A DNA stretch of 64,000 nucleotides from Typha latifolia. Taxonomy: Eukaryota; Streptophyta; Magnoliopsida; Poales; Typhaceae. The position numbers and the translations under genes are program-made. The notes under the pieces are model-generated. The model worked only from the letters and a program-made list of their open reading frames with translations. It was not told the DNA's origin and ran no database searches. The number at the start of each line of letters is the position of its first letter. The first letter of the stretch is position 1. Positions 53,279 to 64,000 of the stretch are shown piece by piece. The stretch spans positions 13,775,096-13,839,095 of the forward strand of contig CM034100.1 in NCBI GenBank assembly GCA_019914945.1, given 5' to 3'.

Positions 53279-53748
53279 TCTTTTGCACATTAAATCTTTG
53301 GGAATCTAGTCAAGTGGTTCCATGTAAAAAGTTAGGTTCGATCCAATCTTATCATAGAAAGCGAGCATATTTTAAGAGTTAAATATATTCTTACCTCTCT
53401 ATATTTTGGACAAAAATACTTCATGTTTTAAACTTTGTTTAATTTAAATAATCTATTTTTTATTCATCGTAGCTTTTAGTGGTATAGGAGTGACTACATT
53501 ACTATTTATTCAAACCAATAATAAATTTTAAATGAGTTAATTACACTTAGCTAAATATCATCACAACTTTTCTCTGGAAGTTTTTTTGCTATTCATTATA
53601 ACCTTTCCACGTGGTTAAAAAAATGTTTAAAGGGTTATATAGAAAATAATGATAGTTTATATAAGCGTAATTATTCTATGTATATACTTAAAAAATCTCT
53701 TATTTAATTATATGCCGTTCTAAATTTAATATCTACACATATACTCTT

Positions 53749-53749
<1 letters not shown>

Positions 53750-53792
<43 letters not shown>
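53750..53792. repeat. (AT)n microsatellite
   Basis: About 21 AT units, roughly 320 bp upstream of the universal stress protein gene start. Confidence 0.93.
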
Positions 53793-53794
<2 letters not shown>

Positions 53795-54109
53795 GCTTTA
53801 ATATTTTTCAAGTTAAGTCTTAATAATTAATAGAAGAAAAAAAAGAATGCCCTTAACTAAGAAAAATTTATATAAAAAATAATAAAGATATTTTAATATT
53901 TTTATGTCTAAATTATTTAAAATTTAACTGTTAGTTAACTATAAAGGGTATCCATACAAGATATTTGAAGGGTACGTAATAATTATGTATGCAAAATAAA
54001 TAAATTTCTTTAATCTATTTTCCTTTTTAAGCTCCTAGTCCTGGAAACTTCACTACTTAATACTCTGGGTTGTTGCGTTCTCCGTCGTCGAGTTGCTTCT
54101 TCCTTAACA

Positions 54110-54943
54110 ATGGCAAAGAGACACGTCGGAGTGGCATCGGACTTCTCGCCGTGCAGCAGAGCAGCGCTGAGATGGGCATCGAGGAACGTCGTCAGAAGCG
54201 GCGATCGTCTCGTACTCGTCCACGTCGTCGCCTGCTACCAGAAGGAGCAAGGGGTGGTTCATCTCTGGGAACGCACCGGCTCACGTAAAACTTCTATCTT
54301 CATCTCTTATAAATCCACCGTCTTCTCTCAAAGCTTAAGATGTTAGCTAGAGAAGAACGATAGTTTTTAAATCTTTCCTCTATTCTAACACACTTTGAGA
54401 CTAGGAAGATAAGAAGAGCTTAAGATGTTCTTCTTCTTTGCAGCTTTGATTCCTTTCAATGAGCTTTCAGATCCCTCCGTCACCAAGAGGTATGGCATTT
54501 CGCCCGACAAGGAAACACTAGATATACTGGCTCACGTGGCAAATCTACAAGGGGTAATTATAATCCAAAGTAGTTGTTAATGATCTCGTAGTCACTGGAA
54601 AGGAGGAGGAGAAGATCATTACGTGGTGTTTTAATTGCAGGTGGAAGTTGTTGCTAAGATATATTGGGGTAATCCTATGAAGAAGCTATTTGAAGCAATT
54701 GAGAGTATGCCACTGCACTGCCTTGTGATGGGAAGCAGAGGATTAAGCAAAGTGAAGAGGTCGGTCGAGTGTTCTTAGCCGTCATAAAATCCTTCTGGCT
54801 AAGCAAATTCTTTTATTAATTTAGTGAATCATGCTGATGGAGGTCTTCCTGGATCTTGCAGGGCTTTTCTTGGAAGTGTTAGTAGGTACTGTGTGAATAA
54901 CGCGACTTGCCCTGTGACAGTAGTGAAAGAACAGAGCAAATGA
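54110..54943 (+). CDS. Universal stress protein (UspA domain), ATP-binding type
   Basis: Four exons, 54110-54284, 54444-54553, 54641-54759 and 54862-54943 (TGA), join in phase to 161 aa, the usual size of a single-domain plant USP. The first strand is HVGVASDFSPCSRAALRWA, the second LVLVHVV. The nucleotide-binding loop near the end reads MGSRGLSKVKRAFLGSVSRY (residues 125-144), which fits the family pattern G-x2-G-x9-G-S. The last strand is CPVTVVKEQ. Proteins with this motif bind ATP and act in stress responses in the cytosol; no signal or transit peptide is seen here. The start is the first ATG of the open frame, and exon 1 is much more GC-rich than its flanks. The gene looks intact and converges on the CEBPZ-like gene. 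Confidence 0.93.
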
Positions 54944-56544
54944 TTTCTGGAGGTGTTGTTGTTACAAGAGATAGCTTAATTTCTACTTGGGACAAAGTTG
55001 TATAGTTAATGAGCTATTCTGTATCCTAGTGTTGGTGCTATCATAGTTCGAAGTTTCGGTTTCAGACCTTTTTTTTAATAAATAGTCCTTTTTTATCTTA
55101 TTTTCAATGTGTTACATAAAATCTAATAACATACAAATTGGATTCAAGTCAAATTTAGCTTTAAACTTTAGGACATACATTAAAAATATTATTAGTATGA
55201 TTGTTTCGGTTAGATGCTAGTTTTAGGGGAGAGTTTCGAATCAAATAGGACTGAAACGCGAAATGTTTCAATGAAATTCTCAGGTTTACAGACGAAACTT
55301 CAAACCATGAGTACTATCATGCTGCTGTGAATTATAACAGGCTGATATGCCTTATGGATCAGTGCTCAATTAGAGTTCATGCAGTTATAAACTAGTTAGG
55401 TAGGGATTAGTTACTTTAATTTTTGTTTTTCCTTTTAGACTATCAGCTGCAGGTATACTTCCAATGGTGCAAGTTTTTTTTTTTTCCTCAGTAGCAAGCT
55501 TGCAGTTGACATTATTTATTTCTTATCCAGCTCGCCATAAGTCACCATGCTGCAGTTCTTCTCCAGTAGAATCACCACAATACTTTGGTTGGTCAGTCAA
55601 TTCTCAAAAGGTTGAAGTATTGATATTGATAATTAGTAGCCCAGAACTCTTAAGTGTTTACAAAAAACATTGCTAAAAAAAAATATTCTTTAGTGTATAA
55701 TTTAGTCAGCTGCAAGGTGTGCATAGTTTAAGTAAAATTAGTTCTGGGTACCCTTCATTCATAAGAAACATCATCAAGAACTTATTTAGCGTTTGGGTTG
55801 AGTTTAATTTCTTGTGTTAAACCAGTTCAGTAAACACTAAACTGAATTTGAATTCAAGCACCTGTTTCTGTTTGAGATAAAATAGGTTTAAGGGCAATCT
55901 ACTTAAACTTAATTTTTCTTCTCTCTTTATCTATCCAACCATTTTATATATACCAACAAAATCCTACTATTATTTTGCCCATGCAAAAACATCATTTCAA
56001 TCTAACAGTATCATTTTAATCATCCTCTCTTCTTCCTCTTTCTCTCTCCCCTCTCTCCTCATTCATCCACTGGAAAATATATTTTAATCATTAATATAAA
56101 ATATCTCTAAATCCACTAATTTTTTGTACCACATCAAAAATAATAATGGCACCACTAAACTCATTTGAGATATATATGTGAAATTATAAGAGTAAACTAG
56201 TTTTCGAGCTACACTCAATATGGAGTTTAATGCAGAAGAAATCAGTTTCTCTCATTTTATCTTCTAATTTACTTTTCGGATGTCTGCAAATATGTCTCAG
56301 TTTACAGAAGACCCAAATAGTGTAAAGAAAATAGGCAGCATTTTTTTTGGAAGAGTACTTTCTGCATATCACTTTTCAGAATTCTAATGATCGTCAATAT
56401 CAAAAATGTTATCGATTCCAAATGCAACCTCCACCAGAGGCAGAGTGCCAACCCTGCTACCTAGCAGCTCAATTGTAAATTTGTATCTACAAAACAATAA
56501 ATTACAAAAAAACATAATGGCACATTAATGAGTAAGCGTTTTCC
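54944..56544. other. Intergenic, convergent 3' ends
   Basis: AT-rich sequence between the USP stop and the CEBPZ-like stop on the opposite strand. A pyrimidine-rich CTCTTTCTCTCTCCCC patch lies at 56028-56060. No supported exon. Confidence 0.65.
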
Positions 56545-59500
56545 TCAAACGGATTTCTTTTTCTTCTTTTGTTTTCTATTTGTTGTTTTCTCCTCATTAT
56601 TAGTCATTAGATGTTCATAATCTTCTAAACTTGCAAATGGTGATGGTCGACCTTTTGCACCAATCTTCCGCTTCTTTCTGTTGGCAACTACCAGGTTGGG
56701 TTTATCATCATCACCACCACTACTGTAGTCATCTGCATCATTGTCATCATCATCATCATCGACATCGTTGTGTTCCTTAGCATCATCATCCCACATATCA
56801 AGACTACCTTCATCATCGCTGGAATGTACGCCTTCACTAGTATTATGATTGGTAGGAGATCCAGCCTCTACATCACTATCATTTCCAAGTAAGTCATCGT
56901 CGTCCTCATTAGCAACTCTGTCGAGATCATCATAGTCATAATCCCCCTCAGGTTCTTCCAGTGTCTGACGCCCCGATCCCAACATGTCATCAATCTCTCC
57001 TTCGCTCTCGTCACTTGCATCCAGTACCAGTTCCTCAGCATCCTCGTCATCGAGCAAGGTTTTCTTCTTTGCCTTTGGCTTTTTCGAGGAGCTTGTCTTG
57101 TTCATGTAGAACCTGTGGAAAATGACGTCTTCTGGAGGCACTTCATCTTCAGCTAGCTGCAGTATCTCATCCCCAATAAGGTGATGGCTCAGGTCAATCT
57201 GCAGAGACACACAAGAAGCTCAGTGCCCCAGGGATATTGAAGGTAAATCAGTGCATGAACCCATGCAAACAGGGTTAAAAGCAGCGGAAGCAAGCAGCAA
57301 GCTAAAACCAAGTTTTAAAGAAAGCAAGATGGTAGCACAGCAGTCTTGTTCCAGCAGCTCCGATCCGCGGGGAGCCGGGAAGCCATGCTTCAAGTTGACA
57401 ACTATCAAGAGCAGGGAAGCAGCCGTGAAGTTCGTGTAATTTACCCCTTTCATCCAACTATGCGAACTAAGTCAGTTCAGAACTGTTAAATATTGTAGGG
57501 CTCCATGCTTTCTTGGAATGGTATAGGCCAATTAAGCAAATGCAGTACAGAACTGCAAGGAAAATTCAAGCACTTGCTTGGAGTACAAATATCCATAAGA
57601 ATTAATAGACAACAATCAGATTTGAAGATTTCAAGTATAAAGCAAGGTCAGTCCCATCTAACTGAATTTTGACGGAGGACTTGGAAAAAAATATAGCAGG
57701 AAAACTGAGGAGAGATTAAACAAGTTTGCTCTGCAACGAACACTGAAGAGAAATGTGAAGTCTAAGCCACCTTGGAATAATTTTTCTTTAATATAGACTA
57801 TTCTCCCAATAGACAATTCTCATTAGAAGAATAAATCAGAAACAACATGAGAAGAAAGGACCTCACAGTCAAGGTATAGTTGGAGATCAAACCTGTTTAT
57901 GTATATTAACTCCTCACAAGACATACATCATATTTTTCCAATTGTAGTTGTATTAGGTACTTGGGTCATGTGCACTTTGAAGTAGAAAAACTAGTTGGGA
58001 GGTGATATACTGACCAATTCATGTGTAATCTGAATCACTTTTCCTATATTATAAGACAAAAGTTAAAAAAAAATAGGGAAACATACATTTTACCCCCTTG
58101 TATAGTTTGGTTGTAGTTTCGACTTATGTGCAATCTAATATTTCCATCCAAAGATAACAATCAAACTTTTAACATTTTATACCATCTGTTCTCTTTCGGG
58201 ATGTTCATGTCTCTAAATTTAAAAATATGAGAGGTTTTTGAGGTGAAAGGAGTACAATCTCATAGATTTTCCTGCCAAAAAAAATCCATTTTTCCAACTG
58301 ATCAGTATAAATTAAAAGTTGCATTTTGGCCTTTTTATTTTAAACTAACAATTGTTAGGTAATTACAGAAAGATCAAAACCATAAGGGGTTAAGTATCAT
58401 AAATGACAATTCTGAGGAGCAGTTCGAATTTTGGCTTAATCATAAGGGATAAAATATATTTTTCCTAAAAGAATATTATGAAGACACTGACATCAGATAG
58501 CCAACTACTGTGTGAAATCTAGGACCAAGAAATTCTGTGGTACCTCATTCATGGATTAGAGACATCCTTGATATGATATTATTTAAATCCCTCTTTCCTC
58601 CCTGATCAGTATAAATTAAAAGTTGCATTTTGGCCTTTTTATATTAAACTAACAATTGTTAGGTAATTACAGAAAGATCAAAACCATAAGGGGTTAAGTA
58701 TCATAAATGACAATTCTGAGGAGCAGTTCGAATTTTGGCTTAATCATAAGGGATAAAATATATTTTTCCTAAAAGAATATTATGAAGACACTGACATCAG
58801 ATGGCCAACTACTGTGTGAAATCTAGGACCAAGAAATTCTGTGGTACCTCATTCATGGATTAGAGACATCCTTGATATGATATTATTTAAATCCCTCTTT
58901 CCTCCCTACAATATTATGTTAAAGAAAAAAAAAAGATCCACTGACAGGTTTATTCCAAGTCAATATTGGATAAGGGTCAGGTCTTCCCAATATTGCATGC
59001 ACTATTATCATGATCAGAGCAAGATAGTAGGTGAAAGTGTGAGCTTTTCATCAAGTTAAAAACAAGAAAGAAATCAGCAAGATTTAATGCCATAAGCAGT
59101 GATTTTTCGAACCAGAATAATAAAGCAATTTCAGGTGATGATAAACTGATTTCTATATGATCAATGCAGGAAAGAAAATCTTTAAGAAACAAGCAAACCT
59201 TTCTTGCAGGTGCAATCTGGGATCCACCATGCCATTTGCCCTCTTTCTTGATCGATTTTGGCTTCTTCTCCATGAACTTGTCAAGAAATGCAGCAAGTGA
59301 TAGGTCACTCAGAGGATCGCCATTGTAAACAATATTGGCCCCAGATAGCAGGGTCCCAGCCATAGTAGCCACGGATGGATGCACATGCAAAGACAGCATA
59401 TTCAACTCCCACCAACTTGTACGGTCTGCATTGCTATTAAAACCAAATACAAAGAAATTTCTATATAAAGCACATCTTTTCTTGGTTGGCATACTAAGAA

Positions 59501-62500
59501 ACACAATTATAAGTATCTACATATGCTCAAAGACGAAAATCATCATGCTGGTCAGCACTTGCCGTGCCGGCGCGATACCAACATGTGGCATGAGGAGTGC
59601 CGCATGACACCTGGCGAAAGGACTAATGCGAGACAAGGAAGACAGTCTGCAAGTAAGTTGGGCTACTTATCATGACAGAAACTCTCCTTATCGTCATTGC
59701 CCCCCCTCTATCTCCTCTCCTCCCCTAGATGATGAGATCAGAGAAGATGATGGGGAAGCGGGTCGAGAAATAAAGGATCTGCAAAGCGGATCTGACTTTT
59801 CATCCGCTATTTTAAGTTAGATCTGCTTTGTGGATCCTTTTATTTCTCAACCCACTTCCCTATTGTCTTCTCCATCTCACCATCTAGGGCACAGACAAGA
59901 GAAAGAGGAGGGCGACAACAAAGAGGACAGCGTCGTTGGCAAGGGCAGCATGGTAAGTAGTCTCCCTTTCCTTCTCTCCTACTCTTTGTCTCTCCCTCTT
60001 TTACATGGGGTAAACAGTGGAGCCTCTACTACTGTGGCACAGCTGACAAGTGCCACAACGCGTGACGCCATGGCAATCCTTGCTCAAAGGCATTCGCATG
60101 GGAGCTGAAGATACTGATCAATAAACTTCTATGTAGACCAATAAAGGAATGGCAAAATATGGTACCAATAAGGCAACAACAAATAATTTGGTCATGCATC
60201 ACATGCCACATATAGACCCAAAAATTGAGAGAACAGAGAATATGTGACTAATGATGCTTGCATGCACATAAACTACAAATAAGGAATTCATCCATGAATT
60301 CATGCTATTTGCATAACTGATAGGTTCATCTGTAATGGTAGTTGCTACTTTTTAGATACTACAAGCCCTTAAAAAATGCCAAGCAAACGGATTTAGAGAA
60401 CCAAAAAAGATGGAGGATGTTATATATTTACCAGTAAGAAGGTTCTCTATGTCGTGGATTATATCCGGCAGGTAGTACCAATCCTTTATTAAGTGTATGA
60501 TTTTCCTCTTTGTCCTCATCTCTTACATTTCTTGTTTTTAATCTATCATTATGACCATCTGCAAACTCAGAACCATGATCCTCTTCGTTATATGAAGCCA
60601 GTGATTTCTCACCAACTTGTGCAGTAGTCTGCCCAACTGAATTTGTAGAATTGTCAGGTAGAACAGAAGCTAAGTCCTCAGGACTTTCGACAATATCCTC
60701 AAAGTGCTCCAGATCATCATCAACAGATTCACTCTGGAGCACCATTGTCCTGCAATTTTAGATATATGAAATCAAGATTACAACTCCAAATATACGATGT
60801 CTCACACTATCCTAATGAAGCAAGAAATCAACATACCACAGAGGTGGCTTTGCTTTAAGAACCTCGGATAGTATAAACAGGCATCCACAAGCATACTGAG
60901 GAGGCCGCTGAAGTGCTACCTATTCATAAAAAGATTCAATTAATGCATACTAAATGGAAGGGGCAAATCTTAACAACAGCATACGTCTTTTTAGGCTAAA
61001 TTATATGCTAATGAAAATTTCCTTCATGCCAAAGCAAGCGTAGAGTGATTGTCTAGATGAAATCAAGGATTATTAGCAAGTTGGAAGAGACCATCTCCAC
61101 AACAACAAAATGTTATGCTCCAACTTTTCAGGAATGTCAATCTGAGTCCTTTTACAAATTCTGTTATTTTGGCCAATCCTCCAACAATTCAATGAGCCAA
61201 GTGACGAAGAATTTGCAAACAGTATAATTTAAATTACTTCTCTCTTTTCTACACAACTACGAGGGAGATCATCTATTGGATCCCCTAACCCCTCAAAGCT
61301 TCTCTTTGCTTAATTGACTCTTTGAAAGCCACCTTCTGCTATTCTTATTTTGAAATATTAGCATAAGTATACTGTGGATACTAATAACTTAATAAGCTGA
61401 ACCTCTATAAATAATACAATAACAATGATAAATTGGGAAAAAAAAGCATTCAACATGGAAGTGCACAGAAGTAACTAAAATTTAATGTAGCAATCAGTAG
61501 TTCGATTTATATAGTGATTACATGCAAGATTATTCAGGTGTAGCATTAGTTAGAATGACATGAAACCGAAATATTTCATCACTAACCTGTAGAAGGCGCT
61601 TAGAAAAGGCAGTGACTCGCTTCAGGTTCACATCATTCTTCATAGCTTTTACTAGTAGTCCAAGAAACAATTCTGGCTGCATTTTTTAAAATTAAGAAAG
61701 AATGATGAAGAAGAAAATAGGACATGACATTAATAAGAACAACAGGAGAATATATGATCAGAGATTAAGAGCCCCGTCCCTCTTGTCATGAAACAGAATG
61801 AGGAGAAAACATCTAAAAAGAAGTTAGCATTTAATCAACTAACTACTCTGCCACAACTTCCCTGGTTGTCTTAGATTATCAAGCAAGTCAGCATTCTGAA
61901 GAATTAAAAAGGAAAAGCAAAATTGCTGATTAACAACAAGATTATTTATAAAAATTCTCCTGTTCTTACAATGGACATGTCCTTTAGTTCTTAAATGCTC
62001 TATCCATATGGAATGTTTCTCCTAATTCACTCAATGCATGCATTTCCAGGAACAAATTGAGGAGATATAGGAAACATTCCATACTATCGAAGTCTTCATG
62101 AAAAAACAAAAAACTAGAAAAAGAATATCAGGAACCAACCATTCCTAAGCAGTAGTTTCAATGATGAGAGTATCAAATAGGGGATTATTTTCCAAATGGA
62201 AAAAAGGAAAATCCTAGTGAAACTATTTAGCAAACTACGCATCTGAAATCTAGAGTGAAACCAAATTCTATCAAGATTCAAACTGAATTTTTCATAACCA
62301 GATGACAATGCATGTGTAAAAATTGATCATGTTTTGCATTCAAAAGATGTTAATCAATACTTATCAAACATAGGGCCAAATTTAAAATCTAAGGAACAAC
62401 ACATATGTAAACTGTTACTAGTCCAAAAAAAATATTTACTTTCTACAATGTAAAGGTATTAATTTTTCCAAACAATTGAAGAGTAATCACAGAACATGAT

Positions 62501-63446
62501 CCAACAAGTATGAAGCCTTTAGGTCAAAAAACTTGGGTTGGCTCTATCAATCTTTTTCTCAGATTTTATTTACAAAAAGGTTCCCTTCAAATGGTATCAT
62601 GTTTTTATGGTTTTGCCAAATACTACATGATGTTTGACAAATATTACAACTAATTTGCATAAATTTCACTAATTAATTTGTGAATTACTAGGGCTTTACT
62701 AATTTGTTTACGTACATGTCAGCAAAGCAAAATGGAAATTAATTGCAAATTATAATTCTAGTGTATCTAATCTTTGGATGGTCCCAAGGGAAATTTTTAA
62801 ACTGTAGTCAAATAGTCATAGGCATCAAGTCCACTGCCACTATATGTAATCGATGCTACGAATCCTCTCAACAAAAAAACTGTTGTGGCCATTAGTTGTT
62901 GGCTTATCCCATCTCATTCTGTCTCACTTAGTGCAGAAAGGCAAGTGGAAAATAATCTGGCCCTTATTCCTCATTTCCTTGCCATGCATACTATTAATGT
63001 AGGACACATTAATAGAACAGTTAATTCAGCCAAGCACATAAGGCCTGAACTGGTAGTAGGGAAATGACAAGCACATAAAACGCTGTATAGTTGGTAAGAA
63101 AATTGAAAGAAACTCACCTTAGATGAAGTAACAGCAGCAGGGCTCAGAAGCTTTGCATACAAAGCACGATAAAAACGGTCGCTCACTATCTGATTCTTGG
63201 ATGAGATCTGGTAAAGAAGCATCAATGACTGAACCCCTACATTGAAGTTTTCGGAATGGACCTACAAGCAAAAATTAACCAAACTGAAGAACATCCCATT
63301 TACGTATTCAAGCAACAAAGTTAAAAGTTTTAAATTAAGTTATGTGAAGTACTGAAACTCACCAATCTGAAAAGAGTTGGTGTTTGTACTTCCATAATAT
63401 CATCCGCTTCATCACTTGAGACAAATGGAAATGCTCTATTCACTCC
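56545..63446 (-). CDS. SWA2: CEBPZ/Noc1/Mak21 (SLOW WALKER2-like) ribosome-biogenesis protein, C-terminal part (partial at right edge)
   Basis: Seven exons, right to left: 63363-63446, 63118-63261, 61587-61676, 60837-60919, 60432-60749, 59199-59433 and 56545-57198 (TGA). Phases agree and give the last 535 residues. The first four exons carry the end of the conserved CBF/Mak21 region: GVNRAFPFVSSDEADDI, QISSKNQIVSDRFYRALYAK, KNDVNLKRVTAFSKRLLQ, and PPQYACGCLFILSEVLKAKPPLW. After an acidic linker come YNPRHREPSYCNADRTSWWE and TLLSGANIVYNGDPLSDLSL, both family hallmarks. The tail has long Asp/Glu runs and a lysine-rich end (KQKKKKKSV), likely nucleolar. Noc1/Mak21 acts with Noc2 in early 60S subunit assembly; the Arabidopsis homologue SWA2 is needed for gametophyte growth. 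The N-terminal half lies beyond the window. Two introns carry duplications or repeats. Confidence 0.94.
58300..58907. repeat. 304-bp direct tandem duplication
   Basis: Unit 1 runs 58300-58603 and unit 2 runs 58604-58907; both start GATCAGTATAAATTAAAAGT and end CCCTCTTTCCTCCCT. The copies have equal length and differ at only a few bases (for example TTATTTTAAAC against TTATATTAAAC, and GATAGCC against GATGGCC). They lie in the last intron of the CEBPZ-like gene. Confidence 0.95.
59545..60090. repeat. Dispersed repeat, copy 2, with internal inverted repeat (CEBPZ-gene intron)
   Basis: GC-richer insertion between exons 60432-60749 and 59199-59433, sharing two ordered modules with 15600-16080. 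It opens near GTCAGCACTTGCCGTGCCGG and closes near GGCACAGCTGACAAGTGCC, whose reverse complement resembles the opening. An imperfect inverted repeat of about 42 bp has arms at 59755-59796 and 59816-59858 (GAAGCGGGTCGAGAAATAAA against the complement GAAGTGGGTTGAGAAATAAA) with a 19-nt loop. No coding sequence is supported. Confidence 0.55.
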
Positions 63447-63822
63447 CTGCATAAGATTGAAAATCAAAATTAGAAGAGACTAATAGCATCAAATATTGAA
63501 CAAGCGTTCAAATTACACCAAAGACAACAAAAATAGAAGGAAAGAAGCTTCTCTTTCAAAATGGAAGAGAAGCTTAGCAGCTAATATGAAGCCAATATGA
63601 AACTACTGCATATACATCAATTCGCCAAATACCCCTACATTGATTAACCATACAATGAAGTTTTCGGTATGGGCCTACAAGCATAGATTAACCATACTGA
63701 AGAACATCCCATTTACGTATTCAAGCAACAAAGTTGAAGTTTTAAATTAAAGTATGTGAAGTACTTAAACTGACCAATCTGAAAAGAGTTGGTGTTTGTA
63801 CTTCTATAATATCATCCGCTTC
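63235..63822. repeat. Direct duplication including part of a coding exon
   Basis: 63235-63410 is repeated at about 63631-63822, from CCCCTACATTGA... through AACATCCCATTTACGTATTC to ATAATATCATCCGCTTC. The copied block spans the acceptor side of exon 63118-63261, the whole intron, and the last 48 nt of exon 63363-63446 with its donor. The second copy has a GT donor (63775/63774) but lacks the exon's acceptor and first 36 nt, so it should not be spliced in. The copies differ by scattered substitutions and small indels. Confidence 0.9.
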
Positions 63823-64000
63823 TATAATTCCAGCCCAACACAACCCCACCCCAAACACCCCTATTCTACCTCCCAAATGAAATAAAAAAGTTCTATTACT
63901 TCACTCTTCAATCATCATTGTCAATTAATGTGGAAGACCAACATCTGTGATTGATGCAATATAATGAGCAAACCTGAAATTAATGTTCTTTAAGAGGACC

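Larger units (their letters stand above)
49251..54109. other. Gene-poor intergenic region
   Basis: About 4.9 kb with no supported exon. It holds microsatellites (listed separately), a GC-rich patch at 49870-50150 with CACGTC/CACGTGG words, a GC-rich repeat-like block at 52180-52440 and a GGATTCGG-type block at 52468-52580. The rest is AT-rich. A TAGTCAAGTGG...GGTTCGATCC pair at 53307-53344 resembles the A and B boxes of a tRNA-derived SINE but is too weak to call. Confidence 0.6.

Noticed and set aside
53300..53350. tRNA-like A and B box words (TAGTCAAGTGG and GGTTCGATCC)
   Set aside because: No cloverleaf can be drawn and the B box is one base short; at most a decayed SINE head.
63940..64000. 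Possible further upstream exon of the CEBPZ-like gene at the right edge
   Set aside because: An AATTTCAG|GTTTGC site is present, but the few visible codons do not match the residues expected before GVNRAFPF.
1..64000. CRISPR arrays, rRNA, tRNA, operons
   Set aside because: Looked for by eye and not found. All regular repeats are microsatellites, tandem duplications or transposon-like sequence typical of plant nuclear DNA.

Overview
This is nuclear DNA of a flowering plant. It is AT-rich, its genes are split by GT-AG introns, simple repeats are abundant, and introns hold decayed transposon pieces. The plant-type genes include a starch dikinase with a plastid transit peptide and a DnaJ-ferredoxin fusion. 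I cannot fix the species; a non-grass monocot is only a weak guess.

Seven protein genes were reconstructed exon by exon. In order: (1) 997-7161 (+), the 3' part of a thioredoxin-fold protein with a CPYT motif, running off the left edge; (2) 8824-19571 (-), a complete FIP37/WTAP gene, a subunit of the mRNA m6A methyltransferase complex (14 exons, 340 aa); (3) 20380-26321 (+), a 183-aa, probably mitochondrial, stand-alone Rossmann-domain protein related to the C-terminal half of trans-2-enoyl-CoA reductase; (4) 27018-29377 (-), a 307-aa plastid-type DnaJ protein with a ferredoxin-like domain; (5) 31010-48758 (-), a complete alpha-glucan water dikinase (GWD1/SEX1/R1, 33 exons, 1468 aa); (6) 54110-54943 (+), a 161-aa universal stress protein; (7) 56545-63446 (-), the 3' part of a CEBPZ/Noc1/Mak21 (SLOW WALKER2-like) ribosome-biogenesis gene, running off the right edge.

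The genes do not form one pathway. FIP37 and the reductase-like gene are divergent and share an 809-bp spacer, with a telo-box on the FIP37 side and a cluster of TGGGCC/GCCCA (site II-like) motifs on the other. The DnaJ-ferredoxin gene and GWD lie in tandem. The USP and CEBPZ genes converge. The roughly 5.3 kb between GWD and USP holds no supported gene, only simple repeats and GC-rich repeat debris.

The main unusual items are the half-sized reductase relative, a GC-AG intron in GWD, a near-perfect 304-bp tandem duplication and a partial exon duplication in the CEBPZ gene, a candidate non-autonomous DNA transposon with a 7-bp target duplication, a field of CGTTCGAACG palindromes, and a dispersed repeat family in introns of at least two of the genes. 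I found no clear multi-gene novel system, CRISPR array or RNA gene.
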